Positions 1-6,780 of a stretch of DNA of 19,087 nucleotides are shown here, in pieces; position 1 is the stretch's first letter; each line of letters starts with the position of its first letter. The stretch is from Actinomycetes bacterium (GTDB lineage: Bacteria; Actinomycetota; Acidimicrobiia; Acidimicrobiales; Microtrichaceae): positions 1-19,087 of the forward strand of contig JAEYSR010000005.1 in the NCBI GenBank assembly GCA_023434535.1, in the 5' to 3' direction. The notes below the pieces were generated by a model that was not told where the DNA came from, did no database searches, and worked only from the letters and a program-made list of their open reading frames with translations. Position numbers and translations under genes: made by a program.

Positions 1-1
1 G

Positions 2-1363
2 TCACTCCGCGGCGTCGGTGAGCGCTTCGGCGAGCGCGGGGTGCACGAAGATGCTCTCGGCGATGTCGCTGACGCGGAGTCCGTTGGTGACCGCCACGGC
101 CAGCACCGCGATGAGCTCGGCCGCCTGGGGACCGACGATCGATCCGCCCAGGATCACTCCGGTGGCCGGGTCCGAGATGATCTTGACGAAGCCGCGGGGG
201 TCGTCGTTGATCAGCGCCTTGGCGGTGGACGCGAAGGGCACCTTGGTCACGCGGACCTTCCGGCCCTCGGAGAAGGCGTCGGCCTCGCCGAGCCCGACGT
301 CCGCGATCTCGGGATCGGTGAAGATGGCGGAGGCCGCCTTCTCGTAGTCCAGGTGGCGGTGGTCGACCTTGTGCAGGCCCATCACGTGCTCGGCGATCTT
401 GCGGCCCTGCATGGTCGCGACCGAGCTCAGGGGCAGCTTGCCGGAGATGTCGCCCGCCACGTAGATGTGCGGCACGTTGGTGCGGAGGTGGTGGTCGAGC
501 TCCCTGATCCAGGGGCCGTCCATGGCGACGCCCGCCTCCTCGAGGCCGATCCCCTCGGTGTTGGGGATCGAGCCGATGGCGAGCAGGCAGTGGGTGCCCT
601 CGGCCGAGCGGCCGTCGTCGCAGCGCACGATCACGCCGCCCTCGGTCCGCTCCAGCCCGATGGCCCGTGCCCCCTTGTAGAGCCGCACGCCGCGTTGGAG
701 GAAGTCGTCCTCCAGGACCGCCGCCACCTCGGGGTCCTTCGCCGGCAGGACCTGCTGGCGGGACACGATCAGGGTGACGTTGCTCCCGAACGACGAGAAC
801 ATGTGGACGAACTCCACGCCGGTCACGCCGGAGCCGATCACGACCACGTGCTCGGGCAGGCGCTTGGGCGGATACGCGTCGCGGGTGGTGAGCACGACGT
901 CGCCGTCGGGCTGGGCCCACTCGGGGATCCGGGGCCGGCTGCCGGTCGACACCATGACGGCGTCGGCCTCGAAGATCTTCTCGCCGTCCTCGGTGGTCGC
1001 GACCACCGTGTGCGCGTCGACGAGTCGACCCGTGCCGCGGACCAGCTCCACGCCCTGGCTGTCGAGCAGGGTGCGGTTCTGGCGCTCGAGGCGCTCGGTG
1101 ATGCCCTGGATCCGCTCCCGGACCCGCTCGAGGTCGACCGTCGCCGCCGGGACCTGCAGCCCCATGCCGGTGGACTCCTCGATGGCGTCCAGGCGACCGC
1201 CCGTGGCGATCATGGCCTTCGACGGGACGCAGTCCCACAGGTGCGCGGCTCCGCCCACGATGTCGCGCTCGATCAGGGTCACGTCCGCGCCCAGACGTGC
1301 GGCCGACGTCGCGGCCTGGGTGCCGGCCGGACCTCCACCGATGATCACGAAGCGCTTCGACAT
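2..1363 (-). CDS. lpdA: LpdA-like NAD(P)H quinone dehydrogenase (FAD, disulfide-reductase family)
   Basis: This 453-residue flavoprotein has the full pyridine nucleotide-disulfide oxidoreductase layout. The FAD-binding GGGPAG lies at residues 9-14, the NAD(P)-binding GSGVTG at 177-182, the second FAD motif YVAGD at 301-305, and a C-terminal dimerisation domain with HPALAE at 441-446, which keeps the family's His/Glu pair. The normal redox CxxxxC is incomplete: only Cys45 (DCVPSK) remains and the first Cys is Ala40. By knowledge of the family this matches mycobacterial LpdA (Rv3303c type), which reduces quinones and is not a lipoamide dehydrogenase. The start is the ATG at 1361-1363, with a TAGCCT box six bases upstream and no Shine-Dalgarno, which suggests a leaderless message. 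It diverges from the sugar cluster and is probably unrelated to it. Confidence in the family is high; the electron acceptor is inferred. Confidence 0.9.
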   Translation of the reverse strand: MSKRFVIIGGGPAGTQAATSAARLGADVTLIERDIVGGAAHLWDCVPSKAMIATGGRLDAIEESTGMGLQVPAATVDLERVRERIQGITERLERQNRTLLDSQGVELVRGTGRLVDAHTVVATTEDGEKIFEADAVMVSTGSRPRIPEWAQPDGDVVLTTRDAYPPKRLPEHVVVIGSGVTGVEFVHMFSSFGSNVTLIVSRQQVLPAKDPEVAAVLEDDFLQRGVRLYKGARAIGLERTEGGVIVRCDDGRSAEGTHCLLAIGSIPNTEGIGLEEAGVAMDGPWIRELDHHLRTNVPHIYVAGDISGKLPLSSVATMQGRKIAEHVMGLHKVDHRHLDYEKAASAIFTDPEIADVGLGEADAFSEGRKVRVTKVPFASTAKALINDDPRGFVKIISDPATGVILGGSIVGPQAAELIAVLAVAVTNGLRVSDIAESIFVHPALAEALTDAAE

Positions 1364-1369
1364 GGGTTC

Positions 1370-1375
1370 AGGCTA
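1370..1375 (-). promoter_or_regulatory. Candidate -10 box of the lpdA-like gene (leaderless)
   Basis: The minus strand reads TAGCCT, then six bases, then the ATG. A TANNNT hexamer at this distance from a start codon is the usual look of a leaderless actinobacterial promoter. No convincing -35 element is seen. Inferred from position and pattern only. Confidence 0.45.
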
Positions 1376-1465
1376 TCCACCGACCGCCGGCGTCCCCGAC
1401 GTGCGAGCCGGAGCGGCCGGAGCGCCACGGTCGGCGCCGACGGTCCGGAGAGAGCGCGACGGCAC

Positions 1466-1498
1466 TGGAGCGGCACCGGAGCGGTAGCGGAGCGCCAC
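1466..1498. repeat. Three imperfect 11-bp tandem repeats in the divergent gap
   Basis: The copies are TGGAGCGGCAC (1466-1476), CGGAGCGGTAG (1477-1487) and CGGAGCGCCAC (1488-1498). The exact 11-mer of the third copy also occurs at 1418-1428. A perfect 12-bp palindrome, GTCGGCGCCGAC, lies between them at 1430-1441. These are direct observations. They could be binding sites for a regulator of the divergent promoters, or simple low-complexity GC-rich sequence. Confidence 0.5.
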
Positions 1499-1509
1499 CC
1501 GGGCGCTCC
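1489..1509. promoter_or_regulatory. Inverted repeat (8-bp arms, 5-base loop) upstream of the cluster promoter
   Basis: GGAGCGCC and GGCGCTCC flank the loop ACCCG as perfect reverse complements. The element ends 23 bases before the TAGCCT box at 1533, where an activator or repressor of the first cluster gene could bind. It has no T-run after it, so it is a poor terminator. Function is inferred. Confidence 0.4.
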
Positions 1510-1532
1510 CGGTCGGCGCGCAGGGCGTCAGG

Positions 1533-1538
1533 TAGCCT
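1533..1538 (+). promoter_or_regulatory. Candidate -10 box for the first cluster gene
   Basis: TAGCCT lies 37 bases before the ATG at 1576. The same hexamer precedes the divergent lpdA-like gene on the other strand. No clear -35 match is visible. A strong ribosome binding site, AGGAGGA at 1560-1566, follows it, as expected for a message with a leader. Confidence 0.4.
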
Positions 1539-1575
1539 TGCCGACCAGCCGCACCCCCCAGGAGGAACCGGCCAC

Positions 1576-2466
1576 ATGCTGCTGCGACGTGCCCGCCGCA
1601 CCGGACCTGCGTCCGCGACCCCCGAACCGATCGCTCCGGAGCCGGCTCCCGCCCCTGCGCCCGACCCCACGGTGGTGCGCACCGCACCTCGCACCCGCAT
1701 GATGTGGGCCCTGGCGGGCTCGGGCGTCGAGCTGGGACCGGGCCACCACCCGTACCCGCTGCCCGTCCCCGGGGCGACGGTCCGCTACGTGGACCGCTGG
1801 GAGCCGGCGGAGAACGAGGACCTGTTCCCCGAGCTCGGCGAGGCCCCCGGCTTCCCCGAGCCCGACATCAAGGCCAACTTCGACACCGACGGCCTCAGCC
1901 CGCTCGCCGACGAGTCCCAGGACTTCGTGATCGCCAGCCACGTCCTCGAGCACCTGGCCGATCCGATCGGGATGCTGGCCGAGATCGAGCGGGTCCTGAA
2001 GCCGGGCGGCTACGCCCTCGTGCTGCTCCCCGACAAGCGCTTCACCTTCGACGCCCCCAGGGAGGTGACCCCGCTCGAGCACCTCGTCGAGGAGCACGCC
2101 GCCAAGGTCACCGAGGTGAGCGACGAGCACGTCCGGGAGTTCGTCACCAAGGCGAGCGTGCACGACGTCCCGGCGGACGAGTCCGAGTGGCCCGAGGTGA
2201 TCGAGCTGCACCGTCGCCGGTCCATCCACGTGCACTGCTGGGCCGAGACCGACTTCCCGCCGGTGCTGGTGCACGCGATCCGCGAGCTGGGCCAGCGGTG
2301 GGAGCTGGCCGACGTCGCCACGGTCGCGGAGGGCGGGCCCGGCAGCTTCGAGTTCGGCTACCTGCTGCGTCGCACGACCTCCGACCTGGGACCCGACGTG
2401 CTGGCCGACCGCTTCGAGGCGCTGCTGCACGCCATGGCGAGCTCGACGCACCCCGCGGCGTCGTGA
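1576..2466 (+). CDS. Class I SAM-dependent methyltransferase, first gene of the cluster
   Basis: A 296-residue protein with a Pro/Ala-rich N-terminal stretch (residues 10-40) before a class I methyltransferase core. Motif I is the variant SGVELGPG (49-56), the acidic/EH motif is SHVLEHLADP (121-130), and the post-motif segment is RVLKPGGYALVLLPDK (139-154). This order is typical of family-11-like sugar or small-molecule methyltransferases. The substrate cannot be read from the sequence; its position before heptose genes suggests a sugar or glycan hydroxyl. The ATG is backed by AGGAGGA nine bases upstream. Its stop overlaps the next gene's GTG in a GTGA tetranucleotide, so translation is probably coupled. 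Confidence 0.85.
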   Translation: MLLRRARRTGPASATPEPIAPEPAPAPAPDPTVVRTAPRTRMMWALAGSGVELGPGHHPYPLPVPGATVRYVDRWEPAENEDLFPELGEAPGFPEPDIKANFDTDGLSPLADESQDFVIASHVLEHLADPIGMLAEIERVLKPGGYALVLLPDKRFTFDAPREVTPLEHLVEEHAAKVTEVSDEHVREFVTKASVHDVPADESEWPEVIELHRRRSIHVHCWAETDFPPVLVHAIRELGQRWELADVATVAEGGPGSFEFGYLLRRTTSDLGPDVLADRFEALLHAMASSTHPAAS

Positions 2467-3443
2467 TCATCACTCGCACGCCGCTGCGGATCTCGATCGG
2501 CGGCGGCGGGACGGACCTTCCGTCGTACTACCGGGAGCGGACCGGGACGGTGATCTCGGCCGCGATCGACAAGTACATCTACATCGCCCTGAACCGGACA
2601 TTCACCGACGACTACTTCCTGAAGTACTCGGCGGTGGAGCGGGCGGCGAAGGTCGGCGACATCGAGCACCCGATCATCCGGGAGGCCTTCCGCCTCCTGG
2701 AGGTCCGGCCGTCGCTCGAGATGGTGTCCATGGCCGACATCCCGTCGGGGACGGGGCTCGGTTCGTCGGGCACGTTCACCGTCGGGCTCCTGCACGCCAT
2801 CCGAGCCATGCGCCGGGAGCCGGTGCTGCAGGGCGACCTGGCCGAGCAGGCGTGCCGGATCGAGATCGACCACCTCGGACAGCCCGTCGGCAAGCAGGAC
2901 CAGTACATCGCGGCGTTCGGCGGTCTGACCGTCTTCGACTTCAACCCCGACGAGTCGGTCGACGTGCAGCGCCTGGACGTCCGCTCCGCGGTGGTCCGCG
3001 AGCTCGAGGACCACCTGCTCCTGTTCTTCACCGGCTACTCCCGGGAGGCCGGCGGCATCCTGTCGGACCAGAAGGAGCGCTCCGAGGCCGGCGACAAGGA
3101 GATGCTGGACAACCTGGACCGCACCAAGGAGCTGGGGTTCCAGATCAAGGACGCCCTCCTCGCCAACGACACGGCCCGCTACGCCGAGCTGATGCACGAG
3201 CACTGGGTCGCCAAGCGGGCGCGCTCCAGCGGGATGAGCAACGACCACATCGACCGCTGGTACGACATCGGCCGACGCAACGGGGCCCTCGGCGGCAAGC
3301 TCGTCGGCGCCGGCGCCGGCGGGTTCCTGATGATGTTCGCCGAGGAGCCGAAGCGGCTGCGCGCCGCCCTGGCGGACGAAGGCCTCGAAGAGGTGCGCTT
3401 CCGGTTCGACCTCGACGGGTCCACGGTTGTCACCCGGGGCTGA
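2463..3443 (+). CDS. hddA: GHMP kinase, D-glycero-alpha-D-manno-heptose-7-phosphate kinase type (HddA)
   Basis: A 326-residue GHMP-family sugar kinase. The N-terminus TRTPLRISIGGGGTDLP (4-20) is the HddA/COG2605 signature, the ATP-binding motif is PSGTGLGSSG (94-103), and the C-terminal GAGAGGF is at 282-288. In the known pathway HddA phosphorylates D-glycero-D-manno-heptose 7-phosphate at C1, giving the alpha-1,7-bisphosphate in the GDP-heptose route. The start is the GTG at 2463, because the conserved IITRTP begins immediately after it. The reading frame continues open upstream but carries no family similarity there. It overlaps the upstream methyltransferase by four bases and the downstream nucleotidyltransferase by 17. 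Related kinases act on other sugars such as fucose or galactose, but the GmhA-, GmhB- and HddC-like neighbours favour heptose. Confidence 0.85.
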   Translation: MIITRTPLRISIGGGGTDLPSYYRERTGTVISAAIDKYIYIALNRTFTDDYFLKYSAVERAAKVGDIEHPIIREAFRLLEVRPSLEMVSMADIPSGTGLGSSGTFTVGLLHAIRAMRREPVLQGDLAEQACRIEIDHLGQPVGKQDQYIAAFGGLTVFDFNPDESVDVQRLDVRSAVVRELEDHLLLFFTGYSREAGGILSDQKERSEAGDKEMLDNLDRTKELGFQIKDALLANDTARYAELMHEHWVAKRARSSGMSNDHIDRWYDIGRRNGALGGKLVGAGAGGFLMMFAEEPKRLRAALADEGLEEVRFRFDLDGSTVVTRG

Positions 3444-4200
3444 CGCCGGCGCGACGGGCACGAGCGCGCTCGTGCTCGCAGGCGGGCGCGGCACCCGACT
3501 GGGCGAGCTCGCACGGGAGACCCCCAAGACGCTGGTGCCCGTTGGCGGGACGCCGTTCGCCGACCTGCAGCTGCGCTGGTTGGCCGACCAGGGCGTCCGC
3601 CACGTCGTGTACTCGATCGGCCACCTCGGCGACCAGGTCCGCTCCTTCGTCGGCGACGGCGAGAGGTGGGGGCTGGAGGTCGACTACGTCGACGACGGGG
3701 ACCGGCTCCGCGGCACCGGGGGCGGGCTCCGGCTGGCGGCGGACCTCGGCGTGCTCGCCGAGAGGTCGTTCGTGCTCTACGGGGACTCCTACCTCTCCGT
3801 CGACCTCGCGGACATGTGGCGGTCCCACGTGGCGAGCGGTCGACCTGCGACGATGGCGGTGTTCCGCAACGACGGACGTTTCGACTCGTCGAACGTGGCG
3901 CTGGAGGAGGGTCGCCTGATTCGCTACGACAAGTCCCGGCCACCAGACTGGGCGCCGAGGATGCACCACATCGACTACGGGATCTCCGTCTTCGACCGCG
4001 ACGTCGTGGTGTCGGAGATCCCCGCCGACGCCGTCGCCGACCTCGCCGACCTGCAGCACCGGCTGTCGCTCGACGACCGGCTGGGCGCCTACGAGGTGCA
4101 CGACCGCTTCTACGAGATCGGCACCCCGGAGGGACTCGCCGAGCTCGAGGCGCACCTGGCCCGGACCGCAGACGACCCGACACCCCTCCCGCACAGATGA
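3427..4200 (+). CDS. hddC: Nucleotidyltransferase, D-glycero-alpha-D-manno-heptose-1-phosphate guanylyltransferase type (HddC)
   Basis: A 257-residue NTP_transferase protein. It has the nucleotide-binding LAGGRGTRL at 17-25, the sugar-phosphate PKTLVPVGGTPF at 33-44 and a metal-binding LYGDSY at 117-122, and it ends with an EIGTPEGL segment usual for the family. HddC enzymes join GTP and heptose 1-phosphate to form GDP-heptose in the cytoplasm. The start is set at TTG 3427, inside the end of hddA, because the next in-frame GTG falls within the nucleotide-binding motif and would remove essential residues. The stop overlaps the next ATG in ATGA. The nucleotide specificity (GTP rather than CTP, UTP or ATP) rests on the neighbours, not on a diagnostic residue. 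Confidence 0.82.
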   Translation: MSPGADAGATGTSALVLAGGRGTRLGELARETPKTLVPVGGTPFADLQLRWLADQGVRHVVYSIGHLGDQVRSFVGDGERWGLEVDYVDDGDRLRGTGGGLRLAADLGVLAERSFVLYGDSYLSVDLADMWRSHVASGRPATMAVFRNDGRFDSSNVALEEGRLIRYDKSRPPDWAPRMHHIDYGISVFDRDVVVSEIPADAVADLADLQHRLSLDDRLGAYEVHDRFYEIGTPEGLAELEAHLARTADDPTPLPHR

Positions 4201-5471
4201 CCGACGTGAGCACCACCAGAACGATCCCGCACCCGACCGATCCGGAGATCCACCTCCTCGTCCCCGAGAACGACGTCGCGGACCCCGAGCTGTCGATCGT
4301 CGTGCCGGCGCTGAACGAGGCCCTCACGATCACCGAGTTCGTGCAGTGGTGCCACGAGGGCATGGCCAAGGCCGGCGTGCGCGGCGAGATCATCATCATC
4401 GACAGCTCCACCGACGAGACGCCGGAGCTCGCCGTCGCCGGCGGCGCCCGGGTCCTGCGGACGCCCAAGCGGGGTCTCGGACGGGCCTACATCGACGCCA
4501 TCCCCATGATCCGGGGCAAGTGGGTGCTGATGGGCGACGCGGACTGCACCTACGACTTCCGGGAGCTCGACGTGTTCGTCGAGGGCTTCCGCGAGGGCAA
4601 CGACTTCGTGATGGGCTCGCGCTGGAAGGGCTCGATCGAGAAGGGCGCGATGCCGGCGTTGCACCAGTACATGGGCACGCCGATCACGACGTGGATCCTC
4701 AACGTCCTCTACTCGTCGCACTTCTCCGACATCCACTGCGGCATGCGGGGCATGACGACCGAGGCCCTGAAGGACATGGACCTCGAGTCCCAGTCGTGGC
4801 AGTACGCGTCGGAGATCGTCCTCAAGAGCGTCCACATGGGCCTGCGCACCACCGAGGTGCCGGTCCGGTTCCTCAAGGACCAGGAGGGCCGGGTCAGCCA
4901 CCACAAGCGGATGGGGTGGTTCTCCCCGTTCCAGGCCGCGTGGATCAACCTCCAGGCCATGTTCGTCTACGGCGCCGACTTCTTCCTGCTCCGACCGGGA
5001 GCGGTGATGCTGGCCCTGGGACTGATCATGACGCTGCCGCTCGTGCTCGGGCCGGTCACGATCGGTGCGGTCACGTTCTCGGTGTACTGGATGTTCGCGG
5101 GCCTCACCCTGGCCACCCTCGGCATCCAGAGCGTCTACCTCGGGATGATCGCGCAGGGCCTCTACGACTACACGGGCGAGCGGACGGCCAGACGCCTCGA
5201 GCGGTTCCGCTACACGCGCGCCGCCGGGATCAGCTTCGGCCTGATGGGGATCGGGCTCGCGCTGTCGATCCCCCGCCTGGTGCGCTGGATCAGCGACGGG
5301 TTCACGTTCACCTCCGAGGTGGACGTCCTCAACCACCTGGCCATCTTCGGGATCGAGCTGGGAGTGTTCGGCTTCTCGACGTTCACCTTCACCCTGGTCC
5401 TGCACGCCCTGGCGCTGCGGGGCTGGCGGCGTCCGGACGTCGACCTGACCGACGCCGGGGCCGCGTCGTGA
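4197..5471 (+). CDS. Membrane-anchored family-2 glycosyltransferase, polyprenyl-phosphate sugar synthase type
   Basis: A 424-residue protein. Residues 32-250 form a GT-A domain of the dolichyl-phosphate-mannose-synthase/GtrB class: LSIVVPALNEA at 32-42, IIIIDSSTDET at 65-75, the GLGRAY motif at 93-98 and the metal-binding DAD at 114-116. About four hydrophobic segments follow near residues 266-285, 292-320, 343-362 and 380-405. Such enzymes move a sugar from a nucleotide donor to undecaprenyl phosphate on the inner membrane face, for later use outside. Here the donor may be the GDP-heptose made by its neighbours, which is inference. It starts at the ATG in the ATGA overlap with hddC and ends in a GTGA overlap with the next methyltransferase. 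Confidence 0.85.
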   Translation: MTDVSTTRTIPHPTDPEIHLLVPENDVADPELSIVVPALNEALTITEFVQWCHEGMAKAGVRGEIIIIDSSTDETPELAVAGGARVLRTPKRGLGRAYIDAIPMIRGKWVLMGDADCTYDFRELDVFVEGFREGNDFVMGSRWKGSIEKGAMPALHQYMGTPITTWILNVLYSSHFSDIHCGMRGMTTEALKDMDLESQSWQYASEIVLKSVHMGLRTTEVPVRFLKDQEGRVSHHKRMGWFSPFQAAWINLQAMFVYGADFFLLRPGAVMLALGLIMTLPLVLGPVTIGAVTFSVYWMFAGLTLATLGIQSVYLGMIAQGLYDYTGERTARRLERFRYTRAAGISFGLMGIGLALSIPRLVRWISDGFTFTSEVDVLNHLAIFGIELGVFGFSTFTFTLVLHALALRGWRRPDVDLTDAGAAS

Positions 5472-6172
5472 CCGCGACCGACCCGACGGCCCGACCGGAC
5501 GAAGGCCAGCCCCACGAAGGACAGGCCCACGAAGGACAGCCTCACGAAGGACAGCGGGACGGCTCGTTCGGCCAGGACCACGAGCTGACGTCGATCGACC
5601 GCCTCGGCGTGTGGCTGTCGCGTCGCAGCATCCTGCGCCACGTCGGCTCGTTCTCCGGCCGCCGCGTCATCGACGTCGGCTGCGGGTTCGAGGCGTCCTT
5701 CGCCCGCACGGTCCGCGACGAGGTGTCCTCGCTGACGCTGGTGGACCTGCAGCTGGCTCCCGACCTGCTCGCGGACCCGGGCATCACCACGATCGAGGGC
5801 CCGCTGCCCACGTCGCTGGACGCCGTCGAGGACGGGTCGTGCGACGTGACCATGTGCATGTCGGTCGTCGAGCACGTGTGGGACGACCTGGCGCTCGTGG
5901 AGGGCCTGCGGCGTGTGACCGCCCCGGGCGGCGTCGCCGTCATCAACGTGCCGTCGTGGCTCGGCAAGCGGGCGCTCGAGCTGTCGGCGTTCCGGCTCGG
6001 CCTCTCCCCCGCCGCCGAGATGAACGACCACAAGCGCTACTACGACCCCAAGGACCTCTGGCCGCTGCTCGTGCGGGCCGGGTTCGTCCCGCAGCACATC
6101 TCGTGCCGGCGCCACAAGGCCGGCCTGAACACCATCGCCGTCTGCACCATCCCCGGAGGGGACACGCCATGA
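5468..6172 (+). CDS. Class I SAM-dependent methyltransferase with repeat-encoded N-terminal tail
   Basis: A 234-residue protein. Residues 11-30 are four tandem pentads (consensus HEGQP) forming a charged, probably disordered tail. The methyltransferase core follows: VIDVGCG (67-73), an acidic LVDLQ (91-95), SVVEHVWDD (132-140) and APGGVAVINVPS (152-163). The conserved Asn-rich HKRYYDPKDLW (188-198) resembles sugar or lipid methyltransferases found in surface-polysaccharide loci. The substrate is unknown. The GTG start sits in a GTGA overlap with the upstream glycosyltransferase, and the stop overlaps the isomerase ATG in ATGA. A later start that skips the repeat is not excluded, but no Shine-Dalgarno for one is obvious. 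Confidence 0.82.
   Translation: MTATDPTARPDEGQPHEGQAHEGQPHEGQRDGSFGQDHELTSIDRLGVWLSRRSILRHVGSFSGRRVIDVGCGFEASFARTVRDEVSSLTLVDLQLAPDLLADPGITTIEGPLPTSLDAVEDGSCDVTMCMSVVEHVWDDLALVEGLRRVTAPGGVAVINVPSWLGKRALELSAFRLGLSPAAEMNDHKRYYDPKDLWPLLVRAGFVPQHISCRRHKAGLNTIAVCTIPGGDTP
5498..5557 (+). repeat. Four tandem 15-bp in-frame repeats
   Basis: Four consecutive 15-base units of the type CACGAAGGACAGSCY lie inside the 5' end of the methyltransferase gene and encode DEGQP, HEGQA, HEGQP and HEGQR. The central GAAGG is invariant. The unit length is a multiple of three, so copy-number change would lengthen or shorten the tail without breaking the frame. The GAA and ACA codons are less GC-rich than the neighbouring codons, consistent with recent expansion. 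Confidence 0.9.
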
Positions 6173-6780
6173 CCTTCACCGATCAGTTCCTGTCCGAGAC
6201 AGTCACCATCCTCGACGCGCTGGACAACGAGTCGGTCGAGGCCACCGCCACCGGCCTCGCCGCGGTGCGCGACCGGGGCGGCCGGCTGTTCATCCTCGGC
6301 GTCGGCGGCTCCGCCGGCCACGCGGGCCACGCCGTCAACGACTTCCGCAAGCTGTGCGGCTTCGAGGCGTACGCCCCCACCGACAACGTGTCCGAGCTGA
6401 CCGCCCGCACCAACGACGAGGGCTGGGAGACGGTGTTCTCGGCCTGGCTCGCCGGGTCCCGCCTCGGCCCCGACGACGGCATCCTCGTGTTCTCCGTCGG
6501 CGGCGGCGACCAGGAGCGCAACGTCTCGGCCAACATCGTCCGGGCTCTGGAGCTGGCCGACGAGCGCGGCGCATCGGTGTTCGGGATCGTCGGCCGGGAG
6601 GGCGGCTACACGGCCAAGGTGGCGCAGGCCTGCGTCATCGTGCCGCCGCTGTACCCCGACCGGATCACCCCCCACACCGAGGGGCTCGCCGCCGTGGTCT
6701 GGCACCTCCTGGTGAGCCACCCGGCGCTCCAGACCAACGCCACCAAGTGGGAGTCGACCGCGCCGGGAGCGGCGTCGTGA
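6169..6780 (+). CDS. gmhA: SIS-domain sugar isomerase, divergent sedoheptulose-7-phosphate isomerase (GmhA-like)
   Basis: A 203-residue SIS-fold protein with the phosphosugar loop GVGGSAG (44-50), SELTARTNDEGWE (75-87), a second phosphate-binding segment FSVGGGDQE (109-117) and a terminal helix ending VVWHLL (177-182). GmhA converts sedoheptulose 7-phosphate into D-glycero-D-manno-heptose 7-phosphate. Aligned from memory to E. coli GmhA, the C-terminal catalytic His is kept (His179). The catalytic Glu after the SIS loop appears as Asp58, and the Gln of the C-terminal helix as Glu171. It may therefore be a divergent subtype, or act on another ketose phosphate. The ATG lies eight bases after GGAGGG and overlaps the previous stop. 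Its stop overlaps the next GTG. Confidence 0.78.
   Translation: MTFTDQFLSETVTILDALDNESVEATATGLAAVRDRGGRLFILGVGGSAGHAGHAVNDFRKLCGFEAYAPTDNVSELTARTNDEGWETVFSAWLAGSRLGPDDGILVFSVGGGDQERNVSANIVRALELADERGASVFGIVGREGGYTAKVAQACVIVPPLYPDRITPHTEGLAAVVWHLLVSHPALQTNATKWESTAPGAAS

Noticed and set aside
41..1702. Long plus-strand open frame across the lpdA-like gene
   Set aside because: It is antisense to a clearly recognisable flavoprotein and its translation shows no motif; typical of GC-rich DNA.
1704..2462. Upstream extension of the HddA frame
   Set aside because: The frame is open but codes for Arg/Pro/Gly-rich sequence overlapping the methyltransferase. The conserved HddA N-terminus starts at GTG 2463.
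5498..5557. Insertion or attachment-site remnant
   Set aside because: The repeats are in frame, contiguous and inside a gene, with no integrase, transposase or flanking inverted repeats.
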